A DNA stretch of 64,000 nucleotides from Marinomonas primoryensis (GTDB taxonomy: Bacteria; Pseudomonadota; Gammaproteobacteria; Pseudomonadales; Marinomonadaceae): assembly GCF_013372285.1 (NCBI RefSeq), contig NZ_CP054301.1, positions 3,686,001-3,750,000 on the forward strand, written 5' to 3'. Each line of letters begins with the position of its first letter. The first letter of the stretch is position 1. A program made the translations under genes and the position numbers. The notes under the pieces were generated by a model. It was not told the origin of the DNA. It saw only the letters and a program-made list of their open reading frames with translations, and ran no database searches. This document shows positions 26,521 to 39,131 of this stretch, one piece after another.

Positions 26521-27720
26521 TTAGCGCGCTTTTTGTTTGTTGTAGACGTCGAAGATAACCGCAGCGAGCAATACCAAGCCCTTAATAACCTGCTGCCAAT
26601 CAATCCCTATACCCAATATCGACATCCCGTTGTTCATTACGCCCATGATGAAGGCACCAATCACCGCGCCGATGATCTTACCAACGCCGCCCGACATGGA
26701 AGCGCCACCGATAAATACGGCTGCAATAACATCTAACTCCATGGCGAAACCCGCTTTTGGCGTCGCTGTATTTAAGCGTGCGGCAAAGATCAAACCGGCC
26801 AATGCGGCCAACATGCCCATATTGGCAAAGGTCAAAAAGGTTAAGCGTTCTGTATTAATACCCGATAGCTTAGCGGCTTTTACATTGCCACCCAAAGCAT
26901 AGATGCGACGACCAATTGTGGTGCTGTTGGTCAAGAAGGTATAAATCGCGATCAACACCGCCATGGTCATCAGCACATTTGGCAAGCCACGGTAAGTGCT
27001 CAACATGTAAGACAAATAAATAATAGCCACTGCGATCAAAGCATTCTTAACGATAAAGAACGAAAAAGGCTCATCTTGGATACCGTATTTCAACGCTCGA
27101 AATCGGCTGCGTGCAGCCAAAAAGACAATCGCGCTCGCTGCCAACACACCCAATACAAGAGCCGTGACATTAGGACGACCAACACCAAACACATCAGGCA
27201 CAAACCCTGTACTCAACAATTGAAAACTTTCTGGAAAAGGGCCAATAGACTGGCCTTCCAACAAGGCCAAAGTCAGACCACGAAACACCAACATGCCTGC
27301 CAAGGTGACGATAAACGCGGGGATTTTCCAGTAGGCAATCCAATAGCCTTGTAAGCCACCGATGATCAAACCAACGATAAGACACACTGGCACCACGATA
27401 ATGGTTGGCAAGTCATAATTCACTGCCATTACCGCCGCTAACGCACCGATAAAGCCCGCCACCGAACCAACCGATAAATCAATGTGCCCCGCTACAATGA
27501 CCAGTAACATGCCAATTGCCATGATAATGATGTAACTATTCTGTAAAAATAAATTGGTTAAGTTAACCGGACGCATCAAGATGCCATCGGTCAAAAACTG
27601 AAACATGCCCATAATCACAACCAGTGCGATCAACATGCCGTAATCACGCATATGCGATTTCAAGTAGCTGGCAACAGAAGGTGCCGACTGGATCACTGTA
27701 GAGGTTTCTTTTGTTGTCAT
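26521..27720 (-). CDS. mmsB: multiple-monosaccharide ABC transporter permease
   Basis: A 399-residue inner-membrane permease of the ribose/xylose type with about ten hydrophobic helices. Typical stretches are MLLVIVAGHIDLSVGSVAGFIGA and the late GGASMSGGVGKIIGAVIGAFIMGVMNNGMSI. It forms the channel for sugars delivered by ChvE and is driven by MmsA. This type is called GguB in Agrobacterium. GGAG precedes the ATG. It lies 13 bases after the ATPase gene in the operon. Confidence 0.92.
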   Translation of the reverse strand: MTTKETSTVIQSAPSVASYLKSHMRDYGMLIALVVIMGMFQFLTDGILMRPVNLTNLFLQNSYIIIMAIGMLLVIVAGHIDLSVGSVAGFIGALAAVMAVNYDLPTIIVVPVCLIVGLIIGGLQGYWIAYWKIPAFIVTLAGMLVFRGLTLALLEGQSIGPFPESFQLLSTGFVPDVFGVGRPNVTALVLGVLAASAIVFLAARSRFRALKYGIQDEPFSFFIVKNALIAVAIIYLSYMLSTYRGLPNVLMTMAVLIAIYTFLTNSTTIGRRIYALGGNVKAAKLSGINTERLTFLTFANMGMLAALAGLIFAARLNTATPKAGFAMELDVIAAVFIGGASMSGGVGKIIGAVIGAFIMGVMNNGMSILGIGIDWQQVIKGLVLLAAVIFDVYNKQKAR

Positions 27721-27733
27721 TATTATTGCTCCG

Positions 27734-29272
27734 TTACGCTTTCACTATCATTGACATGATTTTTTCTTGGCTCGCATCAGCTTTGTCTAACTCACCAACA
27801 AAACGGCCTTCGTTCATCACGTAAATACGATCACACATACCCAGTAACTCTGGCATCTCTGAAGAAATCATCACCACACCTTTGCCGTCATCGGCGAGCT
27901 GATTGATGATGCTGTAAATTTCAAACTTGGCCCCCACGTCAATACCGCGAGTTGGCTCATCTAGAATCAGCACGTCTGGCTGTGAATATAGCCATTTACT
28001 CAACACCACTTTTTGCTGATTCCCGCCTGATAAGTTCATCACTTTTTGGAACACACTCGGCGTGCGGATATTAAGTGCTTTGCGATAATCTTCGGAGACC
28101 TGACGTTCTATATTTTCATCAATCACGCCATTCGAAGACACACGGTCTAGGTTCGCTAATGTCGTGTTGGTTTGAATGCTTTCTTCAAGGATCAAACCCA
28201 ACTCTTTGCGGTCTTCCGTTACGTAAGCTAAGCCACTTTTTATGGCTTTTGGTACCGTCGATAAATCAGCGACTTCGCCACGCAAACTCACTTTGCCTTG
28301 AATATTTTTTCCGTAACTTTTTCCAAATAGGCTCATTGCCAATTCAGTTCGACCTGACCCCATCAAACCAGCAATACCGACGATTTCGCCAGCATGAACA
28401 TTGAAGGCGATGTCATGAATCATTTGGCGATCTATCGCATCAGGGTGCCAAACATTCCAGTTGCTGACTTCCATCAGCGTTTTGCCTAAGTGACCTTCTT
28501 GGATCGGTTTCTTTCTTGCGGGGTAACGATTCGCCATATCTCGGCCAACCATGTCACGAATAATGTCTTCTTCACTAATGCTTTGCGCACGGCAATCTAA
28601 TGTCGATACAGAGGCACCATCACGAATAACGGTGATGGTGTCTGCTACACGACTGATTTCGTTTAGCTTGTGGGTGATCAGGATAGAAGAAATGCCTTGT
28701 GCTTTAAATTCCAGCAACAGATCAAGCAACTTGGCGCTGTCGTTCTCTTGTAATGCAGCGGTTGGCTCATCCAGAATCAATAACTTCACTTCTTTGGCAA
28801 GGGCTTTCGCAATCTCAACTAGTTGCTGCTTGCCCACACCTAATTGACCAACTAAGGTGGATGGTGACTCTTTTAGACCAACTTTTGCTAATAACTCTTG
28901 TGTACGAGAATAGGTTTTTGGCCAGTTAATCACGCCGTTTTCGACATTCTCATTACCTAAAAATAGATTCTCAGCGATGGATAAAAGCGGCACTAGCGCC
29001 AGCTCTTGGTGAATAATAATGATGCCTTTTTCTTCGCTGTCCGTTATTCCGGAAAACGCGACCGCTTCATCATTAAAAAGAATATCGCCTTCATAGCTTC
29101 CATGTGGATAAACCCCACTCAACACCTTCATAAGAGTCGATTTACCTGCACCATTTTCACCCACTAAAGCGTGAATCTCGCCATCTCGAACTTTAAGGTT
29201 CACCGCATCGAGGGCTTTTACTCCAGGAAACGTCTTGGTAATGCTGCGCATTTCCAAAATAATATTTTCCAT
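27734..29272 (-). CDS. mmsA: multiple-monosaccharide ABC transporter, duplicated ATPase
   Basis: About 512 residues with two ATP-binding cassettes, as usual for sugar importers of the CUT2 class. The first has Walker [10 protein letters not shown], the signature [15 protein letters not shown] and Walker [12 protein letters not shown]; the second has a divergent P loop ([12 protein letters not shown]) with signature [15 protein letters not shown] and [12 protein letters not shown]. The frame begins at 29284, but ATG at 29272 with GGGA in front gives the expected N-terminus MENIILEM. Corresponds to GguA. It works with MmsB and ChvE. Confidence 0.92.
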   Translation of the reverse strand: MENIILEMRSITKTFPGVKALDAVNLKVRDGEIHALVGENGAGKSTLMKVLSGVYPHGSYEGDILFNDEAVAFSGITDSEEKGIIIIHQELALVPLLSIAENLFLGNENVENGVINWPKTYSRTQELLAKVGLKESPSTLVGQLGVGKQQLVEIAKALAKEVKLLILDEPTAALQENDSAKLLDLLLEFKAQGISSILITHKLNEISRVADTITVIRDGASVSTLDCRAQSISEEDIIRDMVGRDMANRYPARKKPIQEGHLGKTLMEVSNWNVWHPDAIDRQMIHDIAFNVHAGEIVGIAGLMGSGRTELAMSLFGKSYGKNIQGKVSLRGEVADLSTVPKAIKSGLAYVTEDRKELGLILEESIQTNTTLANLDRVSSNGVIDENIERQVSEDYRKALNIRTPSVFQKVMNLSGGNQQKVVLSKWLYSQPDVLILDEPTRGIDVGAKFEIYSIINQLADDGKGVVMISSEMPELLGMCDRIYVMNEGRFVGELDKADASQEKIMSMIVKA

Positions 29273-29383
29273 AAAACATCCCATTAGTGAGCACGCTACG
29301 ACTGCATCGACACACAGTTCATAGCGTACTCGCTGGTTTATTATTGTTGAATTAGGATATTAACGAACACAGTCATCGTGTGT

Positions 29384-30445
29384 TTATTCGATCTGAGACT
29401 TCATATAGTAACCACTACCTAACAAAACATCTTTCCAGTTGGATTTATCAACCGTTACAGGCTCAAGCAAATAGCTTGGAACCACTTTGATGCCATTGTC
29501 GTAAGTTTTAGTGTCATTGATTTGAGGTGTCACATCATTTAAAACCGCTTGAACCATACCTACTGTGACATTTGCTAACTCGCGAGTGTCTTTAAAAATC
29601 GTAGAGTATTGCTCACCGGCAATAATCGATTTAACCGACTGAACTTCCGCATCTTGTCCTGTTACTATCGGCATTGGCACGCCGCCAGAACCATAACCGA
29701 CACCTTTAAGTGACGACAAAATACCAATGGAAATACCATCATAAGGCGATAACACGCCATTAATACGTTGATCGGTGTAATGGGCTGAAAGCAAGTTATC
29801 CATACGCGATTGAGCGGTTGCACCGTCCCAACGCAATGTCCCCACTTTGTCCATACCCATTTGGCCTGATACGACATTCACCTTGCCAGAATCGATCAAA
29901 GGTTGAAGTACTGACATCGCACCGTTATAGAAGAAATACGCGTTATTATCGTCAGGTGAACCACCAAACAATTCGACGTTGTAAGGGCCTTTACCGCGTT
30001 TTTCCATTCCGTTTACTAGAGACTTAGCTTGCAACACGCCAACTTTGAAATTATCAAAGGTCGCGTAATAACTCACATAAGGACTGTTTTTGATCAGGCG
30101 ATCATAAGAAATAACTTTGATACCAGCAGCATTAGCATTTTCCAGCGCATTTGAAAGGGTAGTACCATCAATCGCAGCGATGACCAATACATCAACGCCT
30201 TTTACGATCATGTTTTCAATTTGAGAGAGCTGGTTTGGAATTTCATCTTCTGCGTATTGCAGATCAACTTTATAACCAGCGTCCTTGAAGAGTTGCACCA
30301 TAGAATCGCCATCGGTGATCCAACGAGCAGAGGACTTAGTTGGCATGGCAATACCAACATAGCCATTCGCAGCCAAAGTACTAGCGGAACTGAGTACAGT
30401 CGCACCAAGCACTAAACCAGCAATGGCATTCTTTAGATAGTTCAT
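29384..30445 (-). CDS. chvE: multiple-monosaccharide ABC transporter substrate-binding protein
   Basis: A 353-residue periplasmic sugar-binding protein. A signal peptide ([20 protein letters not shown], cleavage near LAA-NG) precedes a two-lobed type I binding fold: [18 protein letters not shown], then [16 protein letters not shown] and [13 protein letters not shown]. ChvE of Agrobacterium binds arabinose, galactose, glucose and similar aldoses. AGGAG precedes the ATG. As first gene of the minus-strand operon and next to its promoter it should be the most strongly expressed. A small 6-bp hairpin in the gap after it (29366-29384) might lower read-through to mmsA, but it is weak. Confidence 0.93.
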   Translation of the reverse strand: MNYLKNAIAGLVLGATVLSSASTLAANGYVGIAMPTKSSARWITDGDSMVQLFKDAGYKVDLQYAEDEIPNQLSQIENMIVKGVDVLVIAAIDGTTLSNALENANAAGIKVISYDRLIKNSPYVSYYATFDNFKVGVLQAKSLVNGMEKRGKGPYNVELFGGSPDDNNAYFFYNGAMSVLQPLIDSGKVNVVSGQMGMDKVGTLRWDGATAQSRMDNLLSAHYTDQRINGVLSPYDGISIGILSSLKGVGYGSGGVPMPIVTGQDAEVQSVKSIIAGEQYSTIFKDTRELANVTVGMVQAVLNDVTPQINDTKTYDNGIKVVPSYLLEPVTVDKSNWKDVLLGSGYYMKSQIE

Positions 30446-30732
30446 TAGCTTCTCCTGTTACGGCCGAGTCAGCACAATGAAGAGCAAACTCAGTTGGCCA
30501 TAGGGTTATTATGATTATTTTTTCTAGCCAATCAGGTCTTAAAAACCTGTTATTTAGAGTATGGAAAACAGACATACCATTCAAATAGAATAAATGTTGT
30601 ACTGCATACCGTTTTTGATATGTGAATAGAATTGTTGGAGAAGTGTTAAATCCCCGTATTACGTGCTGCGCAATACTCGTAAATTCCGTATTATATTCCC
30701 CTTTGTCAACGCCATTTACTGAGAAAAGCTGC
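30446..30732. promoter_or_regulatory. divergent control region of the sugar operon and the Kef-type antiporter gene
   Basis: A 287-base gap without a convincing gene. It holds an inverted repeat CAGGT-N7-ACCTG (30533-30549) about 90 bases before chvE, which is a possible regulator site. The antiporter promoter should lie near 30690-30715, where a TATTAT-like -10 is seen. No site could be assigned to the LysR regulator. Confidence 0.35.
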
Positions 30733-32319
30733 ATGGAATTTATTTGGATCTTATTCGCGTTTGCCTGCGGACTCGCTGTAAAAATGATAAACCTACCGCC
30801 ATTAATCGGCTTTTTGCTGGCGGGTTTTTTGCTCAATTTTGCGGGATTAGAAGCCAGCTCGACGCTGGATTCGCTGGCCAACATCGGCATCACCTTAATG
30901 CTGTTCTGTATTGGCTTAAAGCTGCATGTCAAAGACCTGCTTAAACGTGAAGTATGGGCGTCGACACTGGGTCACATGGGAGTTTGGTCATTGCTTTTTG
31001 GCGGCATCGCCTTGTTGCTTGGTACGCTGAGCCTACCCTATTTCGGCGTACTCGATTTTAAAACTGCGGCACTACTTGGCTTTGCGCTCAGTTTTTCCAG
31101 CACGGTTTGTGTGATGAAATTGCTGGAAGAAAGCAGCGAGCTGAAAACCCGTCATGGTCAATTGTCACTGGGTATTTTGGTCATGCAAGACATTGTTGCC
31201 GTGGTGTTTTTGGTGGCCGCCACTGGAAAAATTCCTTCTATTTGGGCGCTGGGTTTATTTGGTTTACTGCTGATTCGTCCGATCATTAACAAGGTAGTTG
31301 ATAAAGCCGGACACGGAGAAATGCTGCCGCTCACTGGACTTTTCCTCGCGTTAGGCGGTTATGAGTTATTTTATTTGGTTGGCGTCAAAGGCGATTTGGG
31401 CGCCTTGATCGTTGGTATTTTGCTCGCGTCGCATTCCAAAGCGGCCGAAATGAATAAGTCCCTGATGAATTTCAAGGATCTATTTTTAATCGGTTTTTTC
31501 TTATCGATTGGTTTTACCGCTTTGCCCACCTTAAGCATGGTCGGCATGAGTTTGATCATTACTCTTGTTATTTTGGCGAAATTCGCACTCTTCTTTTTTA
31601 TATTGACCAAGCTGAAATTGCGCGGCAGGACGGCGTTTTTATCGTCAATGATTCTGTCCAATTACAGTGAATTCGGCCTTATCGTTGTGGCATTGAGTGT
31701 GACAAATGGATGGTTAGAAAAAGAATGGTTGGTGGTGTTAGCGCTGGCGGTGTCTTTCTCGTTCGTCATCACCAGTGTGTTGTATCGCAATGTTCACCAC
31801 TTGTACCATAAAAACAAAGAAGTCATTCGTCGTTATGAAGACACAGACTGCTTACCAGAAGACGTTTTTGTTCAGCCGGTGAATACTGAAATTCTCGTCG
31901 TTGGTTTGGGCCGAGTCGGCCGTGGCGCGTTTGAGTCGTTAAAAACCTTATCGGATGGCACCGTCGCCGGCATGGACGCGGACAGAAATCGTATTAACCA
32001 AATGCAAGAAGACAACGAAAATGTTTTCTATGGTGACGGTGAAGACGCGGACTTATGGGAACGTCTGGATACCTCTTGCATCAACCTTGTTTTGCTGGCT
32101 TTACCTGCAGCTGAAGACACTACCAATGTTGCCATTCAGTTACGTAAGGCTAACTACCAAGGTCAAATCGCAGCGATTGCACGCTATCAGGATGAACGAG
32201 AAACGCTTCTTGCCGCAGGCATAGACAATGTATTCAACTTCTACACAGAGGCTGGTACTGGCTTCGCAGAAGAAAGCTTGGCATTGATTCGAATACCAGA
32301 AAATACAGCAACGGTTTAA
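30733..32319 (+). CDS. Kef-type monovalent cation:proton antiporter (CPA2) with TrkA-N domain
   Basis: A 528-residue protein with an N-terminal Na+/H+ exchanger-like membrane domain of about twelve helices (MINLPPLIGFLLAGFLLNFAG, ANIGITLMLFCIGLKLHVKDLL, SFSSTVCVMKLLEESSELKT, VMQDIVAVVFLV) and a C-terminal Rossmann domain of TrkA-N type (TEILVVGLGRVGRGAFESL, GMDADRNRINQM). It probably exchanges K+ for H+, with nucleotide-linked gating. The frame runs back to 30622, but ATG at 30733 begins the first membrane helix and the extra residues look non-conserved. No KefF/KefG-like partner lies nearby. Confidence 0.87.
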   Translation: MEFIWILFAFACGLAVKMINLPPLIGFLLAGFLLNFAGLEASSTLDSLANIGITLMLFCIGLKLHVKDLLKREVWASTLGHMGVWSLLFGGIALLLGTLSLPYFGVLDFKTAALLGFALSFSSTVCVMKLLEESSELKTRHGQLSLGILVMQDIVAVVFLVAATGKIPSIWALGLFGLLLIRPIINKVVDKAGHGEMLPLTGLFLALGGYELFYLVGVKGDLGALIVGILLASHSKAAEMNKSLMNFKDLFLIGFFLSIGFTALPTLSMVGMSLIITLVILAKFALFFFILTKLKLRGRTAFLSSMILSNYSEFGLIVVALSVTNGWLEKEWLVVLALAVSFSFVITSVLYRNVHHLYHKNKEVIRRYEDTDCLPEDVFVQPVNTEILVVGLGRVGRGAFESLKTLSDGTVAGMDADRNRINQMQEDNENVFYGDGEDADLWERLDTSCINLVLLALPAAEDTTNVAIQLRKANYQGQIAAIARYQDERETLLAAGIDNVFNFYTEAGTGFAEESLALIRIPENTATV

Positions 32320-32334
32320 CCACTAGAGCGACAT

Positions 32335-32372
32335 AAAAAAGCGCGCCGCCCTTAGTATGGCGCCGCGTTTTT
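32335..32372. terminator. intrinsic terminator after the antiporter gene
   Basis: CGCGCCGCC and GGCGCCGCG pair over nine positions with one mismatch around an 8-base loop, with A-rich sequence on the left and TTTTT on the right. It touches the stop codon of the convergent small DUF6435-like gene. Confidence 0.7.
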
Positions 32373-32541
32373 ATTTAGAACTCTCTTTATCTATTTTCAC
32401 TTTCACCGCTTCGGCTTGTTCCGTTAATTCTGAATATAGCCGAATGTCACCGCCGCGTTGCGCTTGCATGGCTTTTTCGAGTAATTCGCCATATTCTTTA
32501 TTGAGCTTTTTGAGAGGGTCAGACTTCAGAAATGAAAACAT
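32371..32541 (-). CDS. DUF6435-like small protein (56 residues)
   Basis: A short frame beginning MFSFLKSDPLKKLNKEYGEL, with EKAMQAQRGGDIRLYSELTEQAEAV in the middle and a charged end. The whole is predicted helical. It resembles the small DUF6435 proteins of marine gammaproteobacteria, recognised from memory. AGGA lies five bases before the ATG. Function unknown. It is convergent with the antiporter gene and lies upstream of the gltD terminator as a separate unit. Confidence 0.75.
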   Translation of the reverse strand: MFSFLKSDPLKKLNKEYGELLEKAMQAQRGGDIRLYSELTEQAEAVKVKIDKESSK

Positions 32542-32660
32542 AGTAATCCTTTGAGTTAGGTATTCTATCTAATACGTTCGCGAGCCCAGTTCGGATGACT
32601 AATAGGCGGATTTAATAATTTTATCGACTTTCATCGGTATTAAAACCTATTAGAAATGCA

Positions 32661-32698
32661 AAAAAAACGTCAGTTTGGCTATCCAAACTGACGTTTTT
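32661..32698 (-). terminator. intrinsic terminator of gltBD
   Basis: AAAAACGTCAGTTTGG and its perfect complement form a 16-bp stem with a 4-base loop, followed on the minus strand by an unbroken run of U. It starts 30 bases after the gltD stop. Confidence 0.93.
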
Positions 32699-32727
32699 CA
32701 TACTGTTTACGGCATAAAGACGTGCGC

Positions 32728-34155
<1,428 letters not shown>

Positions 34156-34166
34156 CTATCTCCTCG

Positions 34167-34247
34167 GCCGCTTGCAAACAAGCGGCACTTCTCTCAAATG
34201 GGTCAGACTGATTCGTACACGACGCTTTGCTTACTGCAAACAAAGCG
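34167..34247 (-). other. hairpins in the gltB-gltD gap
   Basis: GCCGCTTG-N4-CAAGCGGC (34167-34186) is a perfect 8-bp hairpin just upstream of the gltD ribosome site, and CGCTTTG-N11-CAAAGCG (34223-34247) lies nearer gltB. Neither has a U tract. They may set mRNA stability or the ratio of the two subunits. Confidence 0.4.
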
Positions 34248-34262
34248 CCATAACAGCGTGTT

Positions 34263-37200
34263 TTATTCCGGACGTTGACGAGTATTTGCCAAGAGCGCGC
34301 CTAAACTCGCTGCTTTTGGTTTTACTAGCCAGAACTTGCCGATGTAGTCATAGAAGTTTTCTAAGATTTCATGGCCCCATTCGCTGTCAGTTTCGCGGAC
34401 ATATTCTTCGATCACAGAGCGAAGGTGTGAGCGATATTCTTCCGTTAATTCCGTACCAATGCGGTGAATTTCCACCAACTCATGGTTGTATTTATCCACG
34501 AAGGTACGGTCTAAATCGAGCACATAAGCAAAGCCGCCTGTCATACCCGCACCAAAGTTATAACCGGTATTACCCAGCACCGTTACCATACCGCCAGTCA
34601 TGTATTCACAGCAGTGGTCGCCAGCGCCTTCGATCACCGTATGTGTACCAGAGTTACGCACTGCAAATCGTTCGCCGGCGGTGCCCGCTGCAAACAATTT
34701 ACCGCCCGTCGCACCATACAAACAGGTGTTACCTATGATCGCTGAAATCTGAGACTTAAACGATGAACCACGTGGTGGACGTATGACTAGTTTACCGCCC
34801 GTCATACCTTTACCCACATAATCATTCGCGTCGCCATCCAAGTACATGTTCAAGCCACCCGCGTTCCATACACCAAAGCTTTGACCCGCTGTACCAGTCA
34901 ATTTCAATGTAATCGGCATGTCAGACATACCTTGATTGCCGTAACGTTTCGCAATTTCACCAGACAAACGCGCACCAATAGAACGATCACAGTTGGTCAC
35001 AGCAAATTCGAATTCGCCACCTTCCTTTTCTTCGATGACGTCTTTCATTGTGTCCCACATTTTAAGCGCCAATAGGCCCTTGTCATGAGGAGGATTAAAC
35101 GGCAAATCGCAATATTGTGGCTTATCCGCTGGGATAAAATCATTGTTCAAGATTGGCGATAAATCTAAATTACGCTGTTTTTCCGTTTCACCAGCAAGCA
35201 AAACCAATAAATCAGTACGACCAATTAGATCCTGTAGACGAGAAACACCTAACTTCGCCAACCATAGCCGCGTATCTTGTGCCATAAACAAGAAGAAATT
35301 CTTGATCATGTCGACCGTGCCAATGAAGTGATCATCACGCAAACCTTGATCCTGAGTCGCCACACCGGTTGCACAGTTATTTAGGTGACAAATTCGTAGA
35401 TATTTACACCCCATGGCAATCATCGGCGTCGTACCGAAACCAAAACTTTCCGCTCCAAGAATGGCAGCTTTCACCACATCTAGACCGGTTTTTAGACCAC
35501 CGTCGGTTTGCAAGCGAATCTTGCCTCGAAGATCGTTAGAACGAAGTGCTTGCTGCGCTTCGGCCAAACCCAATTCCCACGGTGAACCCGCATGACGAAT
35601 CGAGGTGATTGGCGACGCGGCAGTACCACCGTCATAACCAGAAATAGTGATCAAATCCGCATAGGCTTTTGCCACGCCCGCTGCGATTGTGCCCACACCC
35701 GGTTCAGACACTAGCTTCACAGAAATTAGCGCTTCTGGGTTAACTTGCTTCAAATCAAAAATTAGCTGGGCCAAATCTTCAATCGAATAAATATCATGAT
35801 GCGGCGGCGGTGAAATTAAAGTCACACCTGGTACCGCATAACGCAAACGTGCAATCAGATCGTTTACTTTGCCGCCAGGAAGCTGACCACCTTCACCCGG
35901 TTTTGCACCTTGTGCCACTTTAATCTGTAGCACTTCTGCATTGACTAGATATTCCGGCGTCACACCAAAACGACCCGAAGCGATTTGCTTGATCTTAGAG
36001 CGACGCTCTGTTCCGTGACGAGCAGGGTCTTCACCGCCTTCACCTGAATTTGAGCGACAACCAAGTTCGTTCATCGCTTGCGCCAAAGATTCATGCGCTT
36101 CTGGAGACAAAGCCCCTAATGACATACCCGCAGAGTCAAAGCGCGGAAGGATGCTTTCAATCGATTCAACATCATCCACAGAAATGGCTTTGGCTTTATC
36201 AGACACAGCGAACAAGTCACGCAACATAGACGCCGGACGATTATTGACCAAGTCAGTGTATTTAGTGAAGTCTCCAAACTTACCCGAACCTACTGCCAGT
36301 TGCAGGTTACGAACAACGTCAGGATTGAACGCATGGTATTCTGCATCATGCACGTATTTTATATAACCGCCCTGTTGGATCGGCTTACGCAATTTCCAAG
36401 CGTTGCCAGCAATGGTTGTTTGCTCACGTTGGAAGTCTTCAAACTTCGCACCTTTAATTCGGCTAGCAACCCCTTTGAAACAAAGCTCGACAATGGCAGT
36501 GTCCAAACCAATGGCTTCAAATAATTGAGCACCACGGTAAGACGCCATGGTCGAGATCCCCATTTTTGAAAGGATCTTCATTAAACCTTTGTTAATACCT
36601 TTACGATATTTCGCATGACAAGCAATTGGATCACCCAATACTTCGCCTTTATCGATCATGTCATTGATCAGACGGAAAGACAGGTACGGATAAACGGCTG
36701 TCGCACCAAAGCCTAGCAAGACGGCAAACTGGTGAGGATCACGAGCGAAGCCGGTGTCAGCAATAATGTTAGAATCGCAACGCAAACCAACCTTCGTTAA
36801 ATGGTGGTGAACAGCGCCCACTGACATTGGCGCAGGAATCGGTAAATGACCTTTAGCAATATCACGATCGCTCAGTACGAGAATTACCGCACCATTTTTA
36901 ACTTCTTCTTCTGCTTTCGCTTGCAAGTTTTTAACCGCTTGCTCAAGAGAAATATCTTCTGGGTTGAAATTAGTATCCAGACGCACCAACCGGAAGCGGT
37001 GATCATTCAGAGCCAATAAACGACTGTATTTACGTGGTGACAATACTGGCGAAGACATAATAATACGATTGGCATGCTTTGGCGTTTCTTCAAACAAGTT
37101 ACGCTCGACACCAATGCACGTTTCCAAAGACATGACGATCGATTCGCGCAATGGATCGATTGGCGGATTGGTGACTTGCGCAAATTTCTGACGGAAGTAA

Positions 37201-38714
37201 TCCGTCAATGGACGAGTCTGGCTCGACATAACAGCCATTGGCGTATCATCCCCCATAGAACCTACGGCTTCATGGCCGCTTTCTGCTAATGGGCGGAAAA
37301 TTTGCTCACGTTCTTCAAAAGACACTTGGAACATCTTCTGATAAACCATCATTTCATCTTTAGTAAACGGCACAAACTCTTGAGTCGATTCTTCTAACAA
37401 TGATTCGATACGAATCGCTTCTTGCTTCAACCACTTTTTATACGGATGAAGAGACTTAAGGCGATTATCGATGTCTTGAGTGTGAAGCATCTTGCCTGTT
37501 TGCGTATCAATCACCAGCATTTGACCAGGACCAACACGACCTTTCGCAACGACGTCTTCTGGTTTGTAATCGTAAGTGCCGATTTCAGACGCGAGCGTAA
37601 TGAAGCCGTTCTTAGTCACAACCCAACGGGCTGGGCGTAATCCATTACGATCCAACATGCATATCGCATGACGGCCGTCTGTCATGACCAAGCCTGCTGG
37701 GCCATCCCATGGTTCCATGTGCATAGAATTGTATTCGTAAAAAGCACGCAACTCTGGATCCATGTTTTCAACGTTTTGCCACGCTGGTGGAATGATCAAA
37801 CGCGCCGCGCGGAAAATATCCATACCGCCCGTCACAAGCACTTCCAACATATTATCCATTGAGGATGAATCAGAACCGGTCAAGTTAACCAATGGCTGAA
37901 GATCTTGTAATTCAGGGATCAAAGGCGAACGTAATTTATTCGCACGGGCCAGAGCCCAGTTGCGGTTACCTTCTATCGTATTGATTTCACCATTGTGCGC
38001 CAACATACGGAATGGCTGAGCAAGCGGCCACTTTGGCAACGTATTAGTAGAGAAACGTTGATGAAACACACAAATCGCCGTTTGCAATTTTTCATTGCCT
38101 AGATCTTTATAGAAAGACGGCAAATCCGCTGGCATCATCAGGCCTTTGTAAGACAACACTTTATCTGACAAGGAACAGACGTAGAAATTTTCGTATTGCG
38201 CGAGCGCCATTTCAGTCTGACGACGAGCAACAAACAAGCGCGTCGAGAAAGTACGAGCATCCATACGATTACTATCGATAAAGACTTGCTCAATACGTGG
38301 TAAACATTCTTCAGCAATGCGACCAAGACAAGACGCATCGGTAGGCACTTCACGCCAGCCAACAACATTCAAGTCTTGTTCTTTAAGCTGTCTGGTTAAT
38401 TCGTCACGCTGCTCCGTCGCAAGCGCTTCATCCTGATCTAAAAACACCATGCCAATGCCATAAAGGTCAGACAGGGTGTGACTAAACAAATTAATGGCTT
38501 CGTTACGCAAAAAAGCATCAGGCTTCTGTATCAAAAGACCACAGCCGTCACCGGTTTTTCCATCGGCGGCAATACCACCGCGGTGTGTCATACATGTCAA
38601 AGATTGAATCGCAGTTTTTAGCAGCTCATGACTTGTATTGCCTTCCATATGAGCAATTAAGCCAAAGCCACAGTTGTCTTTGAACTCGCCAGGACGATAA
38701 AGGCCTGCATTCAT
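34263..38714 (-). CDS. gltB: glutamate synthase large subunit
   Basis: Makes glutamate from glutamine and 2-oxoglutarate, the main route of ammonia assimilation with glutamine synthetase. 1483 residues. Order: short propeptide, then the N-terminal nucleophile Cys15 ([14 protein letters not shown]) of the class II glutaminase domain to about 430, a central domain, the FMN-binding synthase domain with the 3Fe-4S cysteines in [20 protein letters not shown], and the C-terminal beta-helix domain ([22 protein letters not shown]). GGGAG lies seven bases before the ATG. It is followed by gltD; damX lies upstream in the conserved gammaproteobacterial order. Confidence 0.97.
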   Translation of the reverse strand: MNAGLYRPGEFKDNCGFGLIAHMEGNTSHELLKTAIQSLTCMTHRGGIAADGKTGDGCGLLIQKPDAFLRNEAINLFSHTLSDLYGIGMVFLDQDEALATEQRDELTRQLKEQDLNVVGWREVPTDASCLGRIAEECLPRIEQVFIDSNRMDARTFSTRLFVARRQTEMALAQYENFYVCSLSDKVLSYKGLMMPADLPSFYKDLGNEKLQTAICVFHQRFSTNTLPKWPLAQPFRMLAHNGEINTIEGNRNWALARANKLRSPLIPELQDLQPLVNLTGSDSSSMDNMLEVLVTGGMDIFRAARLIIPPAWQNVENMDPELRAFYEYNSMHMEPWDGPAGLVMTDGRHAICMLDRNGLRPARWVVTKNGFITLASEIGTYDYKPEDVVAKGRVGPGQMLVIDTQTGKMLHTQDIDNRLKSLHPYKKWLKQEAIRIESLLEESTQEFVPFTKDEMMVYQKMFQVSFEEREQIFRPLAESGHEAVGSMGDDTPMAVMSSQTRPLTDYFRQKFAQVTNPPIDPLRESIVMSLETCIGVERNLFEETPKHANRIIMSSPVLSPRKYSRLLALNDHRFRLVRLDTNFNPEDISLEQAVKNLQAKAEEEVKNGAVILVLSDRDIAKGHLPIPAPMSVGAVHHHLTKVGLRCDSNIIADTGFARDPHQFAVLLGFGATAVYPYLSFRLINDMIDKGEVLGDPIACHAKYRKGINKGLMKILSKMGISTMASYRGAQLFEAIGLDTAIVELCFKGVASRIKGAKFEDFQREQTTIAGNAWKLRKPIQQGGYIKYVHDAEYHAFNPDVVRNLQLAVGSGKFGDFTKYTDLVNNRPASMLRDLFAVSDKAKAISVDDVESIESILPRFDSAGMSLGALSPEAHESLAQAMNELGCRSNSGEGGEDPARHGTERRSKIKQIASGRFGVTPEYLVNAEVLQIKVAQGAKPGEGGQLPGGKVNDLIARLRYAVPGVTLISPPPHHDIYSIEDLAQLIFDLKQVNPEALISVKLVSEPGVGTIAAGVAKAYADLITISGYDGGTAASPITSIRHAGSPWELGLAEAQQALRSNDLRGKIRLQTDGGLKTGLDVVKAAILGAESFGFGTTPMIAMGCKYLRICHLNNCATGVATQDQGLRDDHFIGTVDMIKNFFLFMAQDTRLWLAKLGVSRLQDLIGRTDLLVLLAGETEKQRNLDLSPILNNDFIPADKPQYCDLPFNPPHDKGLLALKMWDTMKDVIEEKEGGEFEFAVTNCDRSIGARLSGEIAKRYGNQGMSDMPITLKLTGTAGQSFGVWNAGGLNMYLDGDANDYVGKGMTGGKLVIRPPRGSSFKSQISAIIGNTCLYGATGGKLFAAGTAGERFAVRNSGTHTVIEGAGDHCCEYMTGGMVTVLGNTGYNFGAGMTGGFAYVLDLDRTFVDKYNHELVEIHRIGTELTEEYRSHLRSVIEEYVRETDSEWGHEILENFYDYIGKFWLVKPKAASLGALLANTRQRPE

Positions 38715-39131
38715 ACACCAACTCCCACAGTTGAAACATAAAATAATAATTAGAGAAAAAATTTGAGTATCAGGTGGCTGGACTAAAAAATGAATGTGTA
38801 AAAAAAATCACTTCGAGAATGACTATCATCTACCCTAAATACCACCAAAATGGACGATCATACTACCCTGCCCAAGGACACTACTCAAATTGATGCAGAG
38901 CGACTTTATGTTATTTTGGCGGTTTTTACAGGGGGTTTAGCGGCAAATAACGGGGACTTAGAGAATTATCTATGGCTGGAGTTTTTCCAAACAGAAAATT
39001 CCACTGTTCATTCATGTTTTTCAGAGAATTACAGTGATTTTTACTTAATTTAAAGATTCTCTATACAAAAGCCTCACAAAACGGCACTTTTGTGAGGCTT
39101 TATACGTTCTAGCGCAACAGAAAACTCGGTA
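38715..39131. other. gene-poor gap between gltB and damX
   Basis: A 417-base stretch. It should carry the gltB promoter. A Fur-like sequence of 21 bases starts at 38814 (GAGAATGACTATCATCT core; 13 of 21 consensus positions by eye), about 100 bases upstream of gltB. A plus-strand frame of 67 codons (38850-39053) has no ribosome site and no recognisable content, so I do not call it a gene. The damX terminator occupies 39067-39102. Confidence 0.5.
39067..39102 (-). terminator. intrinsic terminator of damX
   Basis: AAAGCCTCACAAAA and TTTTGTGAGGCTTT form a perfect 14-bp stem with a 6-base loop, 30 bases after the damX stop, with flanking A/T tracts on both sides. Confidence 0.88.

Noticed and set aside
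29366..29384. AACACA-N7-TGTGTT hairpin between chvE and mmsA
   Set aside because: A 6-bp A/T-containing stem without a clear U tract; too weak to call as an attenuator.
30381..30932. 183-codon minus-strand frame across the chvE-antiporter gap
   Set aside because: It overlaps the well-supported starts of both flanking genes and has no recognisable content.
38850..39053. 67-codon plus-strand frame between gltB and damX
   Set aside because: No ribosome site, no recognisable domain, and it lies in a region expected to hold the gltB promoter.
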